Shown here one piece after another: positions 44,815-53,613 of a stretch of DNA of 64,000 bases. This DNA comes from Micromonospora antibiotica. GTDB taxonomy: Bacteria > Actinomycetota > Actinomycetes > Mycobacteriales > Micromonosporaceae. Below the pieces are notes generated by a model. The model was not told the origin of the DNA and made no database searches. It saw only the letters and a program-made list of their open reading frames with translations. Location of the stretch: positions 1 to 64,000 of the forward strand of contig NZ_JAGFWR010000012.1 of the NCBI RefSeq assembly GCF_017599305.1, read 5' to 3'. The translations under genes were made by a program, and so were the position numbers. Position 1 is the first letter of the stretch; the number at the start of each line of letters is the position of its first letter.

Positions 44815-45602
44815 GCGCCGTGCACCGCCCGCCGGCGTGGTCCGTCGCACCGCCGGAGGCGACGCCCAGCGATCCCGCCATGACGGCGGAATGGGCCGGT
44901 GACGGCGTGCCGGCCAGGGTGATCGATCACGACCGGCCCTGCCCCGGCATCGCCATCCTGACCCTCCGCCCCTGGTCCCGGCTGGCCTACCGCCCCGGCC
45001 AGGCCGTCCCCGTCCACATCGCACACCACCCCGGCCGGTGGCGCTGGTACTCCCCCGCCAATGCACCCCGCCGCGACGGCACCATCGAGCTGCACGTCCG
45101 CGCCGTGGCCGCCGGCACCGTCTCGGCCAGCCTCGTGCACGAGGTACGCCCCGGCGACCTGTCGCACCTCGGCCCGCCCCGCGACACCGGCCTGCACCTG
45201 CGCGACGGTGACCTGCTGCTGGTCGCGGGCGGCACCGGCCTGGCCCCGCTGCGCGCCCTGGTCGAACAGGTCGCCGCCACCCCCGAGGGCCACCGGGTCA
45301 CCCTGATCGCCGCCACCCGCACCTTCACCGAGCTGTACGACGCTGTCACCCTCGACACACTCCAGCAGGCCCACGACTGGCTGACCATCGTGCCCGCCTT
45401 CTCCCACGACCCGCACGCCGCGCCGGCCGAGCAGGGCGACGCGCTCACCCTCGCCCTCTACCACCACCAACCCCACCACCAGGTGTACGTCTGCGGCCCA
45501 CCGGCGCTGCTCGACGACGCCCGCCGCTGGCTACCCCTGGCGGGAGTGCCCGAGGACCGCCTCCGCCTGCCCCACCCGATGGCCCCGGAGATCCCCGGCT
45601 GA
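44811..45602 (+). CDS. FAD/NAD(P)H oxidoreductase of flavohaemoglobin-reductase type
   Basis: Protein of 263 residues with ferredoxin-NADP reductase fold. FAD side: the RxYS-type motif in GRWRWYSPANAP, and RAVAAGTVSASLVHEVRPGD. NAD(P) side: LLLVAGGTGLAPLRALVEQ and VYVCGPPALLDDARRWL. No iron-sulphur cysteines. It resembles the C-terminal two domains of flavohaemoglobin (NO dioxygenase). It begins inside the stop of the globin-like gene, so the pair is made together. A possible function is electron transfer to the globin or NO/O2 chemistry (inference). Confidence 0.88.
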   Translation: MSAVHRPPAWSVAPPEATPSDPAMTAEWAGDGVPARVIDHDRPCPGIAILTLRPWSRLAYRPGQAVPVHIAHHPGRWRWYSPANAPRRDGTIELHVRAVAAGTVSASLVHEVRPGDLSHLGPPRDTGLHLRDGDLLLVAGGTGLAPLRALVEQVAATPEGHRVTLIAATRTFTELYDAVTLDTLQQAHDWLTIVPAFSHDPHAAPAEQGDALTLALYHHQPHHQVYVCGPPALLDDARRWLPLAGVPEDRLRLPHPMAPEIPG

Positions 45603-45746
45603 CACTGCGGGCCAGCCCGGACCGGACGTTCGCCCGGTCCTCCTCACGGGGTACCGCAGCACGCCCGCCCGGTTCGGCGTGCTCGCCGCCGAGACGGTGC
45701 CCGCACCCCCGGTCGACGGCCACCGCACCGACGCCGTCCGCGTCGC

Positions 45747-47264
45747 TCAGGAGCGGGCCAGCCGGCGCAGCAGCGAGTCGGCCCCCAGCGGGTACGCCCC
45801 GTGCCGGCGTACCCCGTCGGCGACCTCCCGGTCGGAGGAGACCACCACCACCGGGCGGCCGGGCGGTTCGGCCCGGACCAGCCGGCGGATCAGCTCGTCG
45901 GCGGTTTCGCCCTTGCGGGAGAAGAGCACCCGCACCCCGCGCGGGGTGGGCGGCAGCCCGTGCATCCGTTCCGCCCCGTCGAAGACCACGGTCACCTCGT
46001 CACCGGTCTGCGCGGCGATCCCGCCCAGCCCGGTGATCAGCCGTTTGCGCTGCTGTTCCAGGGACATCTCGCCGAATCCGCGCTTGGTGACGTTGTAGCC
46101 GTCGACGACCAGGTGGGCGCGGGGCAGGGCGAGGAGTTGGTCCAGTCGGGCCGGGTCGTCGGTGTCCCGGGCGCGGGCGGCCGGCCCGCCCTGGGTGGTG
46201 ACCGGGGTGTCGGTGAAGGCGTCGGCCACGAAGTCGGCGGGGAGCTTGTCCACCGGGTCCAGGGCCAGCTCCCGGCGTAGCCCAACGGCGGCCTGACCGA
46301 TCGTCTCCAGCAGCAGCCACAGCCGGGCGTCGTCGACCGAACGGGCTTCCTTGGCGCTGGCCTTGGCCACCCCCGCCGCCGCCTCGGCCTCGGCCAGCCG
46401 GGCCCGCGCGCGGCGCAGCTCGGCGTCGGTGTCGGCGGCGGCCCGGGTGGCCCGGCCGCGTTCGGTGGCGAGCAGCTCGTTGGCCCGGCGTTCCCGGGCC
46501 TGGGTCTCCCGCAGGCTGCGCTGGAGCTGGCGGCTCTCCTCCCGGAGCTGGCCCAGCTCCTCGCGGACCCGGGCCAGCTCGTCGCGGAGCTTGTCCGCCT
46601 CCACCCGGGCCACCGCCCGGTCGTGCTCGGCGCGGGTGGCCCGCTGCTCGGCCTCGCGGACCAGCTCGGCGACGACGGCACTGTCCGCCTCGGCGCGGAC
46701 CGCCGCGCCGCTGGTGTCGATCAGCTCCCGCCAGCCCCGGGGACGGACCAGGTAGGCCAGGGCGGCCACCTCGACCGGGTCGGCGGCGGCCGGCGCGGTG
46801 CCCTCGACGACGGCCGCGCCGAGGTCACCGGCGTCGGCCAGCACCCGGGCGGTGACCCGCTGCCGGAACAGCGGGTCGGCGGTGAGCTGGGCGGCGATGA
46901 CGGAACCACCGAGCCGGGCCCGGCGGTTCGGGGCGAACTTCGCCACCCGGCGCAGCGGCACCGGCACCTCGTCGGCGGGCAGACCGGGCAGGACGGCGGC
47001 GGTGAGGGCCACGATCCGCTGCCGGACCGGCTCGGGCAGGACGGGCTCCGGCTCCGGCAGCCCGGCCCCGGGCTCACCGTCGTCGGATTCGTCGGGCGTG
47101 GGCAGGACCGGCTCCGGCTCGGGCAGGCCGGGCTCGGACTCCGGCTCGGGCAGGGTGGGTCCGGGCTCGGATGCCCCCGCACCCAGGTCCCCGCCGGCCT
47201 CGGGCACGGCGGCGGACGACCCCTCCTCCGGGAGGTGGTCGTCGTACGGCTCGGTGAGGGGCAT
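45747..47264 (-). CDS. NYN-domain RNA-binding protein with coiled coil
   Basis: Protein of 505 residues. N-terminal 80 residues are acidic and Pro-rich (repeated PEPEPVLP), then a helical domain (about 80-185), a long coiled coil (about 195-300: many Arg/Glu heptads such as ELARVREELGQLREES), and a C-terminal NYN (YacP-like PIN-fold) nuclease domain (about 365-505) with LVVDGYNVTKRGF, VVFDGAERM and VVVSSDREVADGV. The acidic residues fit a metal-dependent ribonuclease. Homologues lie near the qcr genes in Streptomyces. Divergent from the exonuclease gene at 47392. Confidence 0.88.
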   Translation of the reverse strand: MPLTEPYDDHLPEEGSSAAVPEAGGDLGAGASEPGPTLPEPESEPGLPEPEPVLPTPDESDDGEPGAGLPEPEPVLPEPVRQRIVALTAAVLPGLPADEVPVPLRRVAKFAPNRRARLGGSVIAAQLTADPLFRQRVTARVLADAGDLGAAVVEGTAPAAADPVEVAALAYLVRPRGWRELIDTSGAAVRAEADSAVVAELVREAEQRATRAEHDRAVARVEADKLRDELARVREELGQLREESRQLQRSLRETQARERRANELLATERGRATRAAADTDAELRRARARLAEAEAAAGVAKASAKEARSVDDARLWLLLETIGQAAVGLRRELALDPVDKLPADFVADAFTDTPVTTQGGPAARARDTDDPARLDQLLALPRAHLVVDGYNVTKRGFGEMSLEQQRKRLITGLGGIAAQTGDEVTVVFDGAERMHGLPPTPRGVRVLFSRKGETADELIRRLVRAEPPGRPVVVVSSDREVADGVRRHGAYPLGADSLLRRLARS

Positions 47265-47378
47265 GGGGCAAGTCTCCCACCGCGACCGGGCCCACCGCCG
47301 GTTGAGTGAGCCGATCTCTCATCCTATGCCGGCCGGGGCCCCTGGGGCTGCGGTGACGCGAGTGTCGCACCGAACGGT

Positions 47379-47384
47379 TAGCCT
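47379..47384 (+). promoter_or_regulatory. Putative -10 element of the DEDDh exonuclease gene (leaderless)
   Basis: TAGCCT, 7-base spacer, then GTG 47392; no ribosome binding site upstream. Confidence 0.45.
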
Positions 47385-47391
47385 GCCGCCC

Positions 47392-49149
47392 GTGGCACCT
47401 GGGGAGTACGTCCAGCAGACCCTGGCCGGTCTGGACCAGTCGGCCGGCGGCGTCGATCCGGCCCTGCCGCTGTACGCGACGACGTTCGTGGTGGTCGACC
47501 TGGAGACCACCGGCGGCTCACCCGACGGCGGGGGCATCACCGAGATCGGCGCGGTCAAGGTGCGGGGCGGCGAGGAGCTGGGGGTGCTCGCCACCCTGGT
47601 CAACCCGGGGGTGCCGATCCCCCCGTTCATCACCGTGCTGACCGGCATCACCCAGGCCATGCTGATCCCCGCCCCGCCGATCGAGGAGGTCCTGCCGAGC
47701 TTCCTGGAGTTCGTCGCCGACGCGGTGCTGGTGGCCCACAACGCGCCGTACGACGTGGGTTTCCTCAAGGCCGCCTGCGCGAAGCACGGCTACCGCTGGC
47801 CCAACCCCCGGGTGCTGGACACGGCGGCCCTGGCCCGCCGGGTGCTCAGCCGCGACGAGGTGCCCAACCGCAAGCTGGGCACCCTGGCCGCCTACTTCCG
47901 CACCGCCACCCAGCCCACCCACCGGGCGCTCGACGACGCCAAGGCGACGGTGGACGTGCTGCACGGGCTGATCGCCCGGCTCGGCGGGCACCGGGTCGAC
48001 ACGGTCGGCGACGCGATCGAGTTCGCCCGCGCGGTCACCCCCACCCAGCGGCGCAAGCGGCACCTCGCCGACGGGCTGCCCAAGGCGCCCGGGGTCTACA
48101 TCTTCCGGGCCGCCGACGACCGGCCGCTCTACGTCGGCACCTCCGGGGACATCGCCACCCGGGTGCGCAGCTACTTCACCGCCGCCGAGAAGCGGGCCCG
48201 GATGTCGGAGATGCTGGCCGCCGCCGAGCGGGTGGAGGCGGTCGAGTGCGCCCACCCGCTGGAGGCTGAGGTACGCGAGCTGCGCCTGATCGCCGCGCAC
48301 GCGCCGCCGTACAACCGGCGGTCGAAGTATCCGGAACGGATGGTGTGGCTCAAGCTCACCGGCGGGCCGTACCCCCGGTTGTCGGTGGTGCGCGGCCTGG
48401 CCCCCGGTGACACCGCCTACCTGGGTCCGTTCCGCTCCACCCGGGCCGCCGAGCTGGCCGCCGCCGGGTTCCATGACGCGGTGCCGCTGCGCCAGTGCAC
48501 GCACCGGCTGTCGCTGCGCACGGTCACACCGGCCTGCGCGCTGGCCGAGCTGGGTCGCTGCCCGGCGCCCTGCGAGCACCGGATCACCCCGCAGGAGTAC
48601 GACGACCGCGCCGTCGCGCCGTTCCGCGCCGCCACCACCAGTGACCCGCAGGTGGTGGTGGACGCCCTGCTGGCCCGGATCGAGGCGCTGTCGACGGCGC
48701 AGCGCTACGAGGAGGCGGCGGTGGTGCGGTCCCGGCTGGCGGCGGTGCTGCGGGCCGCCGTCCGGATGCAGCGGCTGGCCGCGTTGACCCGGATCGCCGA
48801 GGTGGCCGCCGCCCGACCCGCCGCCGGGGGTGGCTGGGAGCTGGCGCTGATCCGGTACGGGCGGCTCGCCGGTGCCGGGGTTTCCCCGCCGGGTGTCCAT
48901 CCGCGACCGACGATCACCGCGATCCGGGCCACCGCCGAGACGGTGGAACCGGGTGGGCACGGGCCGGTGCCCCGGGCCACCGCCGAGGAGACCGAGCGGA
49001 TCCTGTCCTGGTTGGAGCGACCGGAGACCCGGCTGGTGGAGATGACGTCCGTTTGGTCGTCCCCGGTGGCCGGCGCGGGGCGGTTCCGTGACCTGCTGGT
49101 CAAGGCCGAGGGCGGCGGGTCCCACCAACTCTCGACCGAACGCCCATGA
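47392..49149 (+). CDS. DEDDh exonuclease fused to UvrC-like GIY-YIG domain (Rv2191 type)
   Basis: Protein of 585 residues. N-terminal DEDDh exonuclease of the DNA polymerase III epsilon type (about 24-190): FVVVDLETTGG (D and E), VAHNAPYDVGFL, and HRALDDAKATVDVLH for the last acid and histidine. A GIY-YIG domain follows (about 215-310), opening GVYIFRAADDRPLYVGTSGD, as in UvrC, then a UvrC-like Cys cluster CTHRL...C...RCPAPCE and a UvrBC-like helix pair (YEEAAVVRSRL). Syntenic with Rv2191. Probably DNA repair; lacks UvrC's RNaseH-like nuclease. Confidence 0.9.
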   Translation: MAPGEYVQQTLAGLDQSAGGVDPALPLYATTFVVVDLETTGGSPDGGGITEIGAVKVRGGEELGVLATLVNPGVPIPPFITVLTGITQAMLIPAPPIEEVLPSFLEFVADAVLVAHNAPYDVGFLKAACAKHGYRWPNPRVLDTAALARRVLSRDEVPNRKLGTLAAYFRTATQPTHRALDDAKATVDVLHGLIARLGGHRVDTVGDAIEFARAVTPTQRRKRHLADGLPKAPGVYIFRAADDRPLYVGTSGDIATRVRSYFTAAEKRARMSEMLAAAERVEAVECAHPLEAEVRELRLIAAHAPPYNRRSKYPERMVWLKLTGGPYPRLSVVRGLAPGDTAYLGPFRSTRAAELAAAGFHDAVPLRQCTHRLSLRTVTPACALAELGRCPAPCEHRITPQEYDDRAVAPFRAATTSDPQVVVDALLARIEALSTAQRYEEAAVVRSRLAAVLRAAVRMQRLAALTRIAEVAAARPAAGGGWELALIRYGRLAGAGVSPPGVHPRPTITAIRATAETVEPGGHGPVPRATAEETERILSWLERPETRLVEMTSVWSSPVAGAGRFRDLLVKAEGGGSHQLSTERP

Positions 49150-49277
49150 GCAAGTGACCGATCGGACGACCTCGCCTCGCTTAGTCTGTTAAGGGAGTGC
49201 AGTCCTGCCCGTTTCGTGGGCCTGCTTCCGGTTGCCGGTGACGGTGACCGTGGAGCCGGGGTGAGGAGGTGTCCCAC

Positions 49278-51065
49278 GTGGACGTCGACGCCGGACACGG
49301 CGCCGCCCTGGGGGGTGCGCTCCCGGCCCAGCCGGGTGAGTTGCCCTTGGCCCGGCGGCTCCGGTCCCTGTTGAGTTGGCCGGCCAACGACGCCGACCCG
49401 GTGACCCAGCTCGTCCGTACCCACCGTGGCATCCACTCCAGCGCGGACGCCTCGGTGCTGCGCCGGGCGTACACGATCGCCGAGAACATGCACCGCGGTC
49501 AGTTCCGCAAGAGCGGCGAGCCCTACATCACCCACCCGCTGGCGGTCGCCCAGATCTGTGCCGACCTCGGGATGGACACCACCACCCTGGTCGCGGCGCT
49601 GCTGCACGACACGGTGGAGGACACCCGCTACACCCTCCAGGCGCTCAGCGAGGACTTCGGCCACGAGGTGGCGCACCTGGTCGACGGGGTGACCAAGTTC
49701 GACAAGGCGTTCTACGGCAAGGCCGCCGAGGCGGAGACGATCCGCAAGATGATCATCGCGGCCGGCAAGGACGTCCGGGTGCTGATCATCAAGCTGGCCG
49801 ACCGGCTGCACAACATGCGTACCCTCGGGGTCCGCTCGGCCGCCTCCCGGGAGCGGATCGCCCGCAAGACCCAGGAGGTCCTGGTCCCGCTCTGCGACCG
49901 GCTCGGCATCCAGACCCTCAAGCGTGACCTGGACGACGTGGTGCTGCTGCACCTGGAGCCCGACGAGCACGCCCGGCTGGCCCGGCACGTGCACGACCGG
50001 CCCGGCTGGGACGCCTATCTCGACGACGTGGTGGCCCAGGCCAAGGTGGCGCTGCGCCGCAGCCGGGTGGACGCCGAGGTGAGCGTCCGCCCCCGGCACC
50101 TCTACTCGATCTGGAAGGACACCGTGGCCGGCGGGCACGCCCAGCCGTACGACCTGCCCCGGATCGTGATCGTGGTCGACGGCCCGGCCACCGACTGTTA
50201 CGCCGCCCTCGGTGCGGTGCACGGCCGCTGGCGGCCGGTCTCCGGCCGGTTCAAGGACTTCATCGCCTCCCCCAAGAACAACCTCTACCGCTCCCTGCAC
50301 ACCAGCGTCTGCGGCCCGCAGAACCGCACCGTCGAGGTGCTGATCCGCACCCGGGAGATGCACCGTTGCGCCGAGTACGGCGTGGCCGCCGACTTCCGCT
50401 TCCCCCGCGCCGCCACCGGGGCCAGCAACACCGACCAGCTCTCCTGGCTGCGCCGGGTGCTCGACTGGGAGCAGGAGGCCCCCGACCCGGCCCAGTTCCT
50501 CCAGTCGCTGCGGTGCGACCTGGCCGAGGCGCAGATCCAGGTGGTCGCCGACGGCCGGCAGGTGGTGCTCCCGGCCGGGGCCACCCCGATCGACCTGGCC
50601 TACGAGCTGGGCACCGAGCGGGGCGACCACTGCCTCGCCGCGCGGATCAACGGCCGGCTCGCCCCACTGGCGTCCGAACTGGACGAGGGCGACGTGGTGG
50701 AGATCTACTCGGAGAGCAGCGTCGCGAGCGGCTTCGAGGCGGACGTCGCACCCCGGGGCCCCCGCCGCGAGTGGCTCGACTTCGTCAAGTCGCCGCACGC
50801 GCAGATGCAGATCAGCCGCTGGTTCACCGAGCACGTCGAGCCGGGCATCTCCATCGCCGACAAGGTCCGCCTCGGCCGGGCCACCATCGGCCTGGCGCTG
50901 CGTACGCACAACCGGGGGCTGGCCAGTGACCTGCCGTTGCTGCGGCTGTCGGAGGAACTCGGCTACCCCGACCTGGAGACCCTGTTGGTCGCGGTCTTCG
51001 ACCGGGCGGTCGAACCGGACACCGTGGTCCGTCAGCTCATCGACCTGGTCGACCATCGACAGTGA
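49278..51065 (+). CDS. RelA/SpoT homologue, hydrolase intact, synthetase altered
   Basis: Protein of 595 residues. HD hydrolase domain (about 50-200) keeps ITHPLAVAQI, ALLHDTVEDT and IIKLADRLHNMRT. The synthetase domain (about 230-370) has RPRHLYSIWKD, PYDLPRIVIVV, GRFKDFIASPKNNLYRSLHTS and VEVLIRTREMHRCAEYG; usual RPKH, VRV and EVQIRT motifs are changed. A TGS domain (about 400-460) follows, but the ACT domain of full-length Rel is absent. It likely degrades (p)ppGpp more than it makes it (inference). GTG 49278 has GAGGAGG 8 bases upstream. Confidence 0.9.
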   Translation: MDVDAGHGAALGGALPAQPGELPLARRLRSLLSWPANDADPVTQLVRTHRGIHSSADASVLRRAYTIAENMHRGQFRKSGEPYITHPLAVAQICADLGMDTTTLVAALLHDTVEDTRYTLQALSEDFGHEVAHLVDGVTKFDKAFYGKAAEAETIRKMIIAAGKDVRVLIIKLADRLHNMRTLGVRSAASRERIARKTQEVLVPLCDRLGIQTLKRDLDDVVLLHLEPDEHARLARHVHDRPGWDAYLDDVVAQAKVALRRSRVDAEVSVRPRHLYSIWKDTVAGGHAQPYDLPRIVIVVDGPATDCYAALGAVHGRWRPVSGRFKDFIASPKNNLYRSLHTSVCGPQNRTVEVLIRTREMHRCAEYGVAADFRFPRAATGASNTDQLSWLRRVLDWEQEAPDPAQFLQSLRCDLAEAQIQVVADGRQVVLPAGATPIDLAYELGTERGDHCLAARINGRLAPLASELDEGDVVEIYSESSVASGFEADVAPRGPRREWLDFVKSPHAQMQISRWFTEHVEPGISIADKVRLGRATIGLALRTHNRGLASDLPLLRLSEELGYPDLETLLVAVFDRAVEPDTVVRQLIDLVDHRQ

Positions 51066-51119
51066 GTCCCTGGCCGGGTGACCGGTCGCCCCGCACCCCA
51101 CGGCAGCACGCCGACGGCC

Positions 51120-51125
51120 TAGCCT
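51120..51125 (+). promoter_or_regulatory. Putative -10 element of the NUDIX gene (leaderless)
   Basis: TAGCCT, 6-base spacer, then ATG 51132. The GGAG inside the spacer is too close to the ATG to act as a ribosome binding site. Confidence 0.42.
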
Positions 51126-51131
51126 GGAGCG

Positions 51132-51653
51132 ATGATCCTCCGTTCCCGCGCCACCGGCCGGGCCGTGGCGTACAAGGTCTTCTACCGGCTGCCGGTCTCG
51201 GTGCGGCGTCGCCTGGTCCGGCTCGCCGGGCCGAAGTACGTCGTCGGCGCGGTGACCCTGGTCCGGGACAGCGGGGCCGACGGCGCCGGCCGCCTGCTGC
51301 TGCTGCGCCAACCCCCCGGGCACAGTTGGACGCTGCCCGCCGGCCTGCTCCAACGCGGTGAGACCCCGGTCGTCGGCGCGGCCCGCGAACTGCACGAGGA
51401 GTCCGGGGTGCGGCTCGCCCCGGAGCAGCTCCGCCCGGCCGTGCCGAACGCCGTGGTGCACACCCGGGGTTGGGTGGACATGGTCTTCGAGGCGGAGGTG
51501 CCCGCCGCCACCACCACCCTGGCCGTCGACGGCGCGGAGGTCTTCGAGGCCGCCTGGCACCCGCTGGACGACCTGCCCCGGCTGAGCCGGGCCACCGCCA
51601 ACCTGCTCGGCCACTACGGCATCGGGCCGCAGGCCGGCCAGCCGACGACGTGA
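51132..51653 (+). CDS. NUDIX hydrolase
   Basis: Protein of 173 residues with a complete Nudix box, GLLQRGETPVVGAARELHEESG (from about residue 71), whose REL-EE glutamates bind Mg2+. Upstream strands include LLLLRQPPGHSWTLPAG, suggesting a nucleoside-diphosphate-type substrate. The exact substrate is unknown; candidates are nucleotide sugars, ADP-ribose or oxidised nucleotides. Its stop overlaps the GTG of the nucleotidyltransferase (GTGA), so the two are coupled and the Nudix may act on the sugar nucleotide made by its partner. Confidence 0.92.
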   Translation: MILRSRATGRAVAYKVFYRLPVSVRRRLVRLAGPKYVVGAVTLVRDSGADGAGRLLLLRQPPGHSWTLPAGLLQRGETPVVGAARELHEESGVRLAPEQLRPAVPNAVVHTRGWVDMVFEAEVPAATTTLAVDGAEVFEAAWHPLDDLPRLSRATANLLGHYGIGPQAGQPTT

Positions 51654-52510
51654 CCGCCCCGGACGGCCTGTGCGCGGTGGTGCTCGCCGCCGGTGAGGGC
51701 ACCCGGCTGCGCCCGTTGACCGCCCGGGTGCCCAAGGCGCTCTGCCCGGTCGGCAACGTGCCGCTGCTGGACCGGGCCCTGCACCGGCTCGCCGGGCTGG
51801 GCCTGACCGGGCCCCGGCGGGTGGCGGTGAACGCCTGTTACCTGGCCGACCAGGTGGTGGCGCACGTCGGCGACCGGGCGCACCTGTCGGTGGAGCCGGG
51901 TGACCCGTTGGGCACCGCCGGTGGCCTGGGCAACCTGCGGGACTGGATCGCCGGCCGGGGGGTGCTGGTCGGCAACGCCGACGCCTACCTGGCCGATCCG
52001 GGGGCCGCCCCCGGCCCCGACATCGCGGTGCTGCTGGCCGGGTGGGATTTCCACTCCGTACGACTGCTGGGTCGGCCGGCACCCGACCCGCGCGCCCCCG
52101 GCACCTTCGACGGGCACGTCTTCACCGGCTTCTCCCTGCTGCCCTGGCACCGGGTGCGCGAGCTGCCGGCCAGCTTCGGTGACCTGGTCCGCACGGTGTG
52201 GCGGCCGGCGGAGGCGGCCGGCGAGCTGACCGTGGTGCCGTACCCGGGCACGTTCCTCGACACCGGCACGCCCGCCGACTACCTGGCGGCCAACCTGCAC
52301 GCCGCCGGCGACGGCGCGCTGGTCGCCCCGACCGCCACCGTCACCGGTCGGGTCCGGCACGCGGTGGTCGGCTCGGGCGCGGTGGTACGCGGCGACGTGG
52401 AGCGCGTGGTGGTCTGGCCCGGCGCGACGGTCGGCCCGGACGAACGGCTCCGCGACGCGATCCGGGCCGACGGCGCGCTCACCGTCGCCGCCTCACCGGG
52501 CGGACGTTGA
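51650..52510 (+). CDS. Sugar-1-phosphate nucleotidyltransferase
   Basis: Protein of 286 residues with the nucleotidyltransferase signature AVVLAAGEGTRLRPLT and K in VPKALCPVGN; DPLGTAGGL and GNADAY (metal Asp) follow, then FTGFSLL and DTGTPADYL. The C-terminal part has hexapeptide-like repeats (VAPTATVTGRVRHAVVGSGAVV). Similar to mannose-1-phosphate guanylyltransferases and glucose-1-phosphate thymidylyltransferases; base and sugar cannot be fixed from sequence. With PimB' near by, GDP-mannose is a possible product (inference). Confidence 0.9.
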   Translation: MTAPDGLCAVVLAAGEGTRLRPLTARVPKALCPVGNVPLLDRALHRLAGLGLTGPRRVAVNACYLADQVVAHVGDRAHLSVEPGDPLGTAGGLGNLRDWIAGRGVLVGNADAYLADPGAAPGPDIAVLLAGWDFHSVRLLGRPAPDPRAPGTFDGHVFTGFSLLPWHRVRELPASFGDLVRTVWRPAEAAGELTVVPYPGTFLDTGTPADYLAANLHAAGDGALVAPTATVTGRVRHAVVGSGAVVRGDVERVVVWPGATVGPDERLRDAIRADGALTVAASPGGR

Positions 52511-52533
52511 TCACCGGTGTCAGAATCACCAGC

Positions 52534-53148
52534 ATGCAGCCCTCCGCGCCCCGGATCCCCCTGTCGGTCGGCTACCGGTCGAGCCGTACCGGTCGGGTCG
52601 TCTCGTTGCTGGTGCTGGGTGTCATCCTGACTGTCGGTTGCGGTTGTGTCGGCGCCTTCATCGGCACCGGCATCAACGCGGCCGGCGGCAACGACACCTC
52701 GGGCAGCGCGGCGGTGCCGGCGATCGCCGCGCTGGTGTCGGCCGGGCTGGTCCTGCTCCTCATCGGCCTGCTGGTGACCAGCATCGTGCGCAGCGGCGCC
52801 TGGTTGGAGGGCAGCCGGCTCACCGTGGTCGGGCTCACCACGAAGAGCGTCGACCTGCGGGCCGCCCGGTCGGTGTCGCTGCACGCGGCGGCCGTCGCGC
52901 AGACCGGCGTCTCCAGTGACGGTTCGCTGGTCGCCACCGGCGCGGTCACCCGCACCCCGGTGCTCACCGTCACCGCCGACTCCGGCACCGTCAAGCTGGG
53001 GCTGCGCAGCAGGGAGAGCCTGCTCATCCCGCCGCCCGAGATGTACGCCCTGGCCGCCGCGCTGGACACCGCCCGCTGCCCCGGGGCGGCGGAGGCGGCC
53101 GCCTGGCTGCGCGCCATGGCCGCCGACCCGCGCACCATGCTGCTCTGA
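52534..53148 (+). CDS. Hypothetical membrane protein with PH-like cytoplasmic part
   Basis: Protein of 204 residues. Two membrane segments (about 22-48 and 62-84) with a short Gly/Ser loop, then a mainly beta region LEGSRLTVVGLTTKSVDLRAARSV, resembling bacterial PH-like (DUF304-type) domains, and a C-terminal helix. No enzymatic motif. CAGAAT stands 7 bases before the ATG at 52534 (possible leaderless start). Close after the nucleotidyltransferase gene but not overlapping. Function unknown. Confidence 0.75.
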   Translation: MQPSAPRIPLSVGYRSSRTGRVVSLLVLGVILTVGCGCVGAFIGTGINAAGGNDTSGSAAVPAIAALVSAGLVLLLIGLLVTSIVRSGAWLEGSRLTVVGLTTKSVDLRAARSVSLHAAAVAQTGVSSDGSLVATGAVTRTPVLTVTADSGTVKLGLRSRESLLIPPPEMYALAAALDTARCPGAAEAAAWLRAMAADPRTMLL

Positions 53149-53259
53149 CCGGCAGCCGCGTCCACCGGAGGGCAGCCCGCGGGCGGCGAGGGCGGCACTA
53201 GCATGGTCGACGACACCAGGCCGGCGTCGCGCCGGGCACGACGAACGGAGAAGCGTCCA

Positions 53260-53547
53260 GTGATCACCGCGATCGTCCTGATCGACTGCGCCACCGACTC
53301 GATCCCCGAGGTGGCCGAGAACCTGGCCAACCTGCCCGGTGTCAGCGAGGTCTACTCGGTGGCCGGACACGTCGACCTGATCGCCATCGTCCGGGTCCGG
53401 GAGTTCGAGCAGATCGCCCAGGTCATCGCCGGCAGCATCTCCAAGGTGCCCGGGGTGCTCAACACCGAGTCGCACATCGCCTTCCGCGCGTACTCCCAGC
53501 ACGACCTGGAGGAGGCGTTCGCGATCGGCCTGGCCAGCGCCGACTGA
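53260..53547 (+). CDS. Lone Lrp/AsnC ligand-binding (RAM) domain protein
   Basis: Protein of 95 residues made only of the RAM domain: ITAIVLIDCATDSIPEVAENLANLPGVSEVYSVAGHVDLIAIVRV, then ESHIAFRAYS. The DNA-binding domain of Lrp/AsnC is absent, so it does not itself bind DNA. Such stand-alone RAM proteins bind amino acids and may modulate a full-length Lrp. GTG 53260 with GGAG ahead; a TAGCAT near 53198 may be its -10. A hairpin follows. Confidence 0.88.
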   Translation: MITAIVLIDCATDSIPEVAENLANLPGVSEVYSVAGHVDLIAIVRVREFEQIAQVIAGSISKVPGVLNTESHIAFRAYSQHDLEEAFAIGLASAD

Positions 53548-53567
53548 CCGACGCCCGGACAGACGAC

Positions 53568-53595
53568 GGTGGCCGGCCCCTGGGGACCGGCCACC
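53568..53595. terminator. Hairpin between convergent genes
   Basis: A 9-bp GGTGGCCGG/CCGGCCACC stem plus a further short stack with one bulge, between the RAM-domain gene and the minus-strand DUF4142 gene. Confidence 0.6.
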
Positions 53596-53613
53596 ATCAG
53601 GTGGTACGAGACG

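Noticed and set aside
48705..52082. 1125-codon antisense frame opposite the Rel and NUDIX genes
   Set aside because: Spans several well-supported plus-strand genes and shows no protein-like features.
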